This document shows, one piece after another, positions 63,627-64,000 of a stretch of 64,000 bases of DNA. This DNA comes from CAWBYL01 sp963793025 (GTDB lineage: Bacteria; Actinomycetota; Acidimicrobiia; Acidimicrobiales; Acidimicrobilacustridaceae). The stretch spans positions 434,001 to 498,000 of the forward strand of contig CAWBYL010000001.1 in NCBI GenBank assembly GCA_963793025.1, in the 5' to 3' direction. Numbering within the stretch: position 1 is the stretch's first letter; every line of letters begins with the position of its first letter. The notes beneath the pieces were generated by a model. The model saw nothing but the letters and a program-made list of their open reading frames with translations. It was not told the origin of the DNA and did not search any database. Both the position numbers and the translations under genes were made by a program.

Positions 63627-64000
63627 TCACAGGTCGAACGTGTAGGTGCCCAAGACGGCGTCAGAGGCGGTGAGGATCTGGAAGGTGATCGGAGTCGATG
63701 ATTGCCAGCCCGAGTTGACTCCGGCGGGATAGGTGACGGACCACGTGGACCCCGAGAAGACGAGGTTGTTCACGTTCGAGGCTCCCGTCATGCCCGAGCC
63801 GCCCGGCCAGATGTGGATCTTGGGCGTGCCACACGACGAGTCGTTGTTGATGACGATGTTCCCGATGGTGAGGTCTGACTTGAGCTCCCCGAGTTCCCGT
63901 TCGTGCCTGTTTGGCCGGATTGCGACGTGGTCGGTGTCGAGGTCACCGCGCAGGCCGAGGGCAGAGTCGTCGAGGTGGTGGAGGTCGACGTGGAGGTCGA
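63627..64000 (-). CDS. C-terminal part of an extracytoplasmic protein with a Ser/Thr linker, apparently frameshifted
   Basis: Only the C-terminus is in the window. The last ~85 codons read SDLTIGNIVINNDSSCGTPK, IHIWPGGSGMTGASNVNN and SSTPITFQILTASDAVLGTY, ending in TFDL, a beta-rich domain. Further upstream this frame turns implausible, while another frame reads as a Ser/Thr-rich linker (TSTSTTSTTLPSACAVTSTP). Adding one G to the run at plus-strand 63887-63890 joins the two as NSGELKSDLTIG. The stop overlaps the possible GTG start of the TadG-like gene. It is probably a TadE/TadG-type or other cell-surface component; the N-terminus lies beyond the window. Confidence 0.65.
   Translation of the reverse strand, partial: DLHVDLHHLDDSALGLRGDLDTDHVAIRPNRHERELGELKSDLTIGNIVINNDSSCGTPKIHIWPGGSGMTGASNVNNLVFSGSTWSVTYPAGVNSGWQSSTPITFQILTASDAVLGTYTFDL

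Overview
The window is strongly GC-rich. It is packed with ATGA/GTGA stop-start overlaps, and many genes have a TANNNT hexamer only 6-8 nt before the start codon, the usual sign of leaderless actinobacterial transcription. It carries the GlgE glucan pathway, an MptB-like mannosyltransferase, a luciferase-like (possibly F420-linked) oxidoreductase, a bL37-like micro-protein, a mycobacterial-type ferredoxin and several crotonase/CoA enzymes. Together these point to an actinobacterium, most likely a deep-branching one such as Acidimicrobiia (inference; no marker phylogeny was possible). I see no rRNA, tRNA, CRISPR array, prophage or insertion sequence.

Layout. 1-4068 (-): a biotin-dependent acyl-CoA carboxylase (carboxyltransferase, then biotin carboxylase/BCCP) coupled to a crotonase, probably leucine or branched acyl-CoA breakdown. 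4276-11910: a GAF-GGDEF diguanylate cyclase, a secreted M15 peptidase with three surface repeats, a 2-hydroxyacid dehydrogenase, a pentapeptide-repeat protein, an MBL-fold hydrolase, and a PAS histidine kinase coupled to a receiver-HATPase fusion. 12130-15293 (+): crotonase, 2,4-dienoyl-CoA-reductase-like SDR, LLM oxidoreductase and a small anchored protein as one coupled operon. 15413-19929: a SurE-like lipoprotein, then (-) a beta-helix lipoprotein, rsmI, a DUF192 protein and ychF. 20032-24127 (+): a broken small ORF, a PHP protein, bL37-like, prolyl oligopeptidase, queF. 24134-28621 (-): SGNH hydrolase plus MBOAT acyltransferase (polymer acylation) and a phosphohexomutase. 29424-33955: a dienoyl-CoA isomerase coupled to a PfkB sugar kinase, divergent from aminopeptidase N.

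33988-54401 is the carbohydrate heart. On + lie glgX and treY, a GT87-like glycosyltransferase, and nfeD-SPFH. On - lies a run glgE - treS/maltokinase fusion - malQ - glgB - mptB-like - DUF2127 - corA, tightly overlapped within glgE to glgB. TreS-maltokinase makes maltose-1-phosphate from trehalose, GlgE polymerises it and GlgB branches it. GlgX, TreY and MalQ can take the glucan back to trehalose and oligosaccharides; TreZ is absent from the window.

54476-64000: a membrane-anchored FMN glutamate-synthase-domain protein, YhhN, Nudix, a ferredoxin reductase with its ferredoxin, CaiB-type CoA transferase, a flippase-like membrane protein, a small protein flanked by strong palindromes, an amidohydrolase homologue lacking its metal ligands, and the start of a Tad-pilus-like TadG/TadE region.

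A cross-cutting feature is single-base frame breaks, mostly at short G/C runs, in otherwise intact conserved genes (ychF, pepN, treY and the last partial gene). These look like assembly indels rather than true decay.
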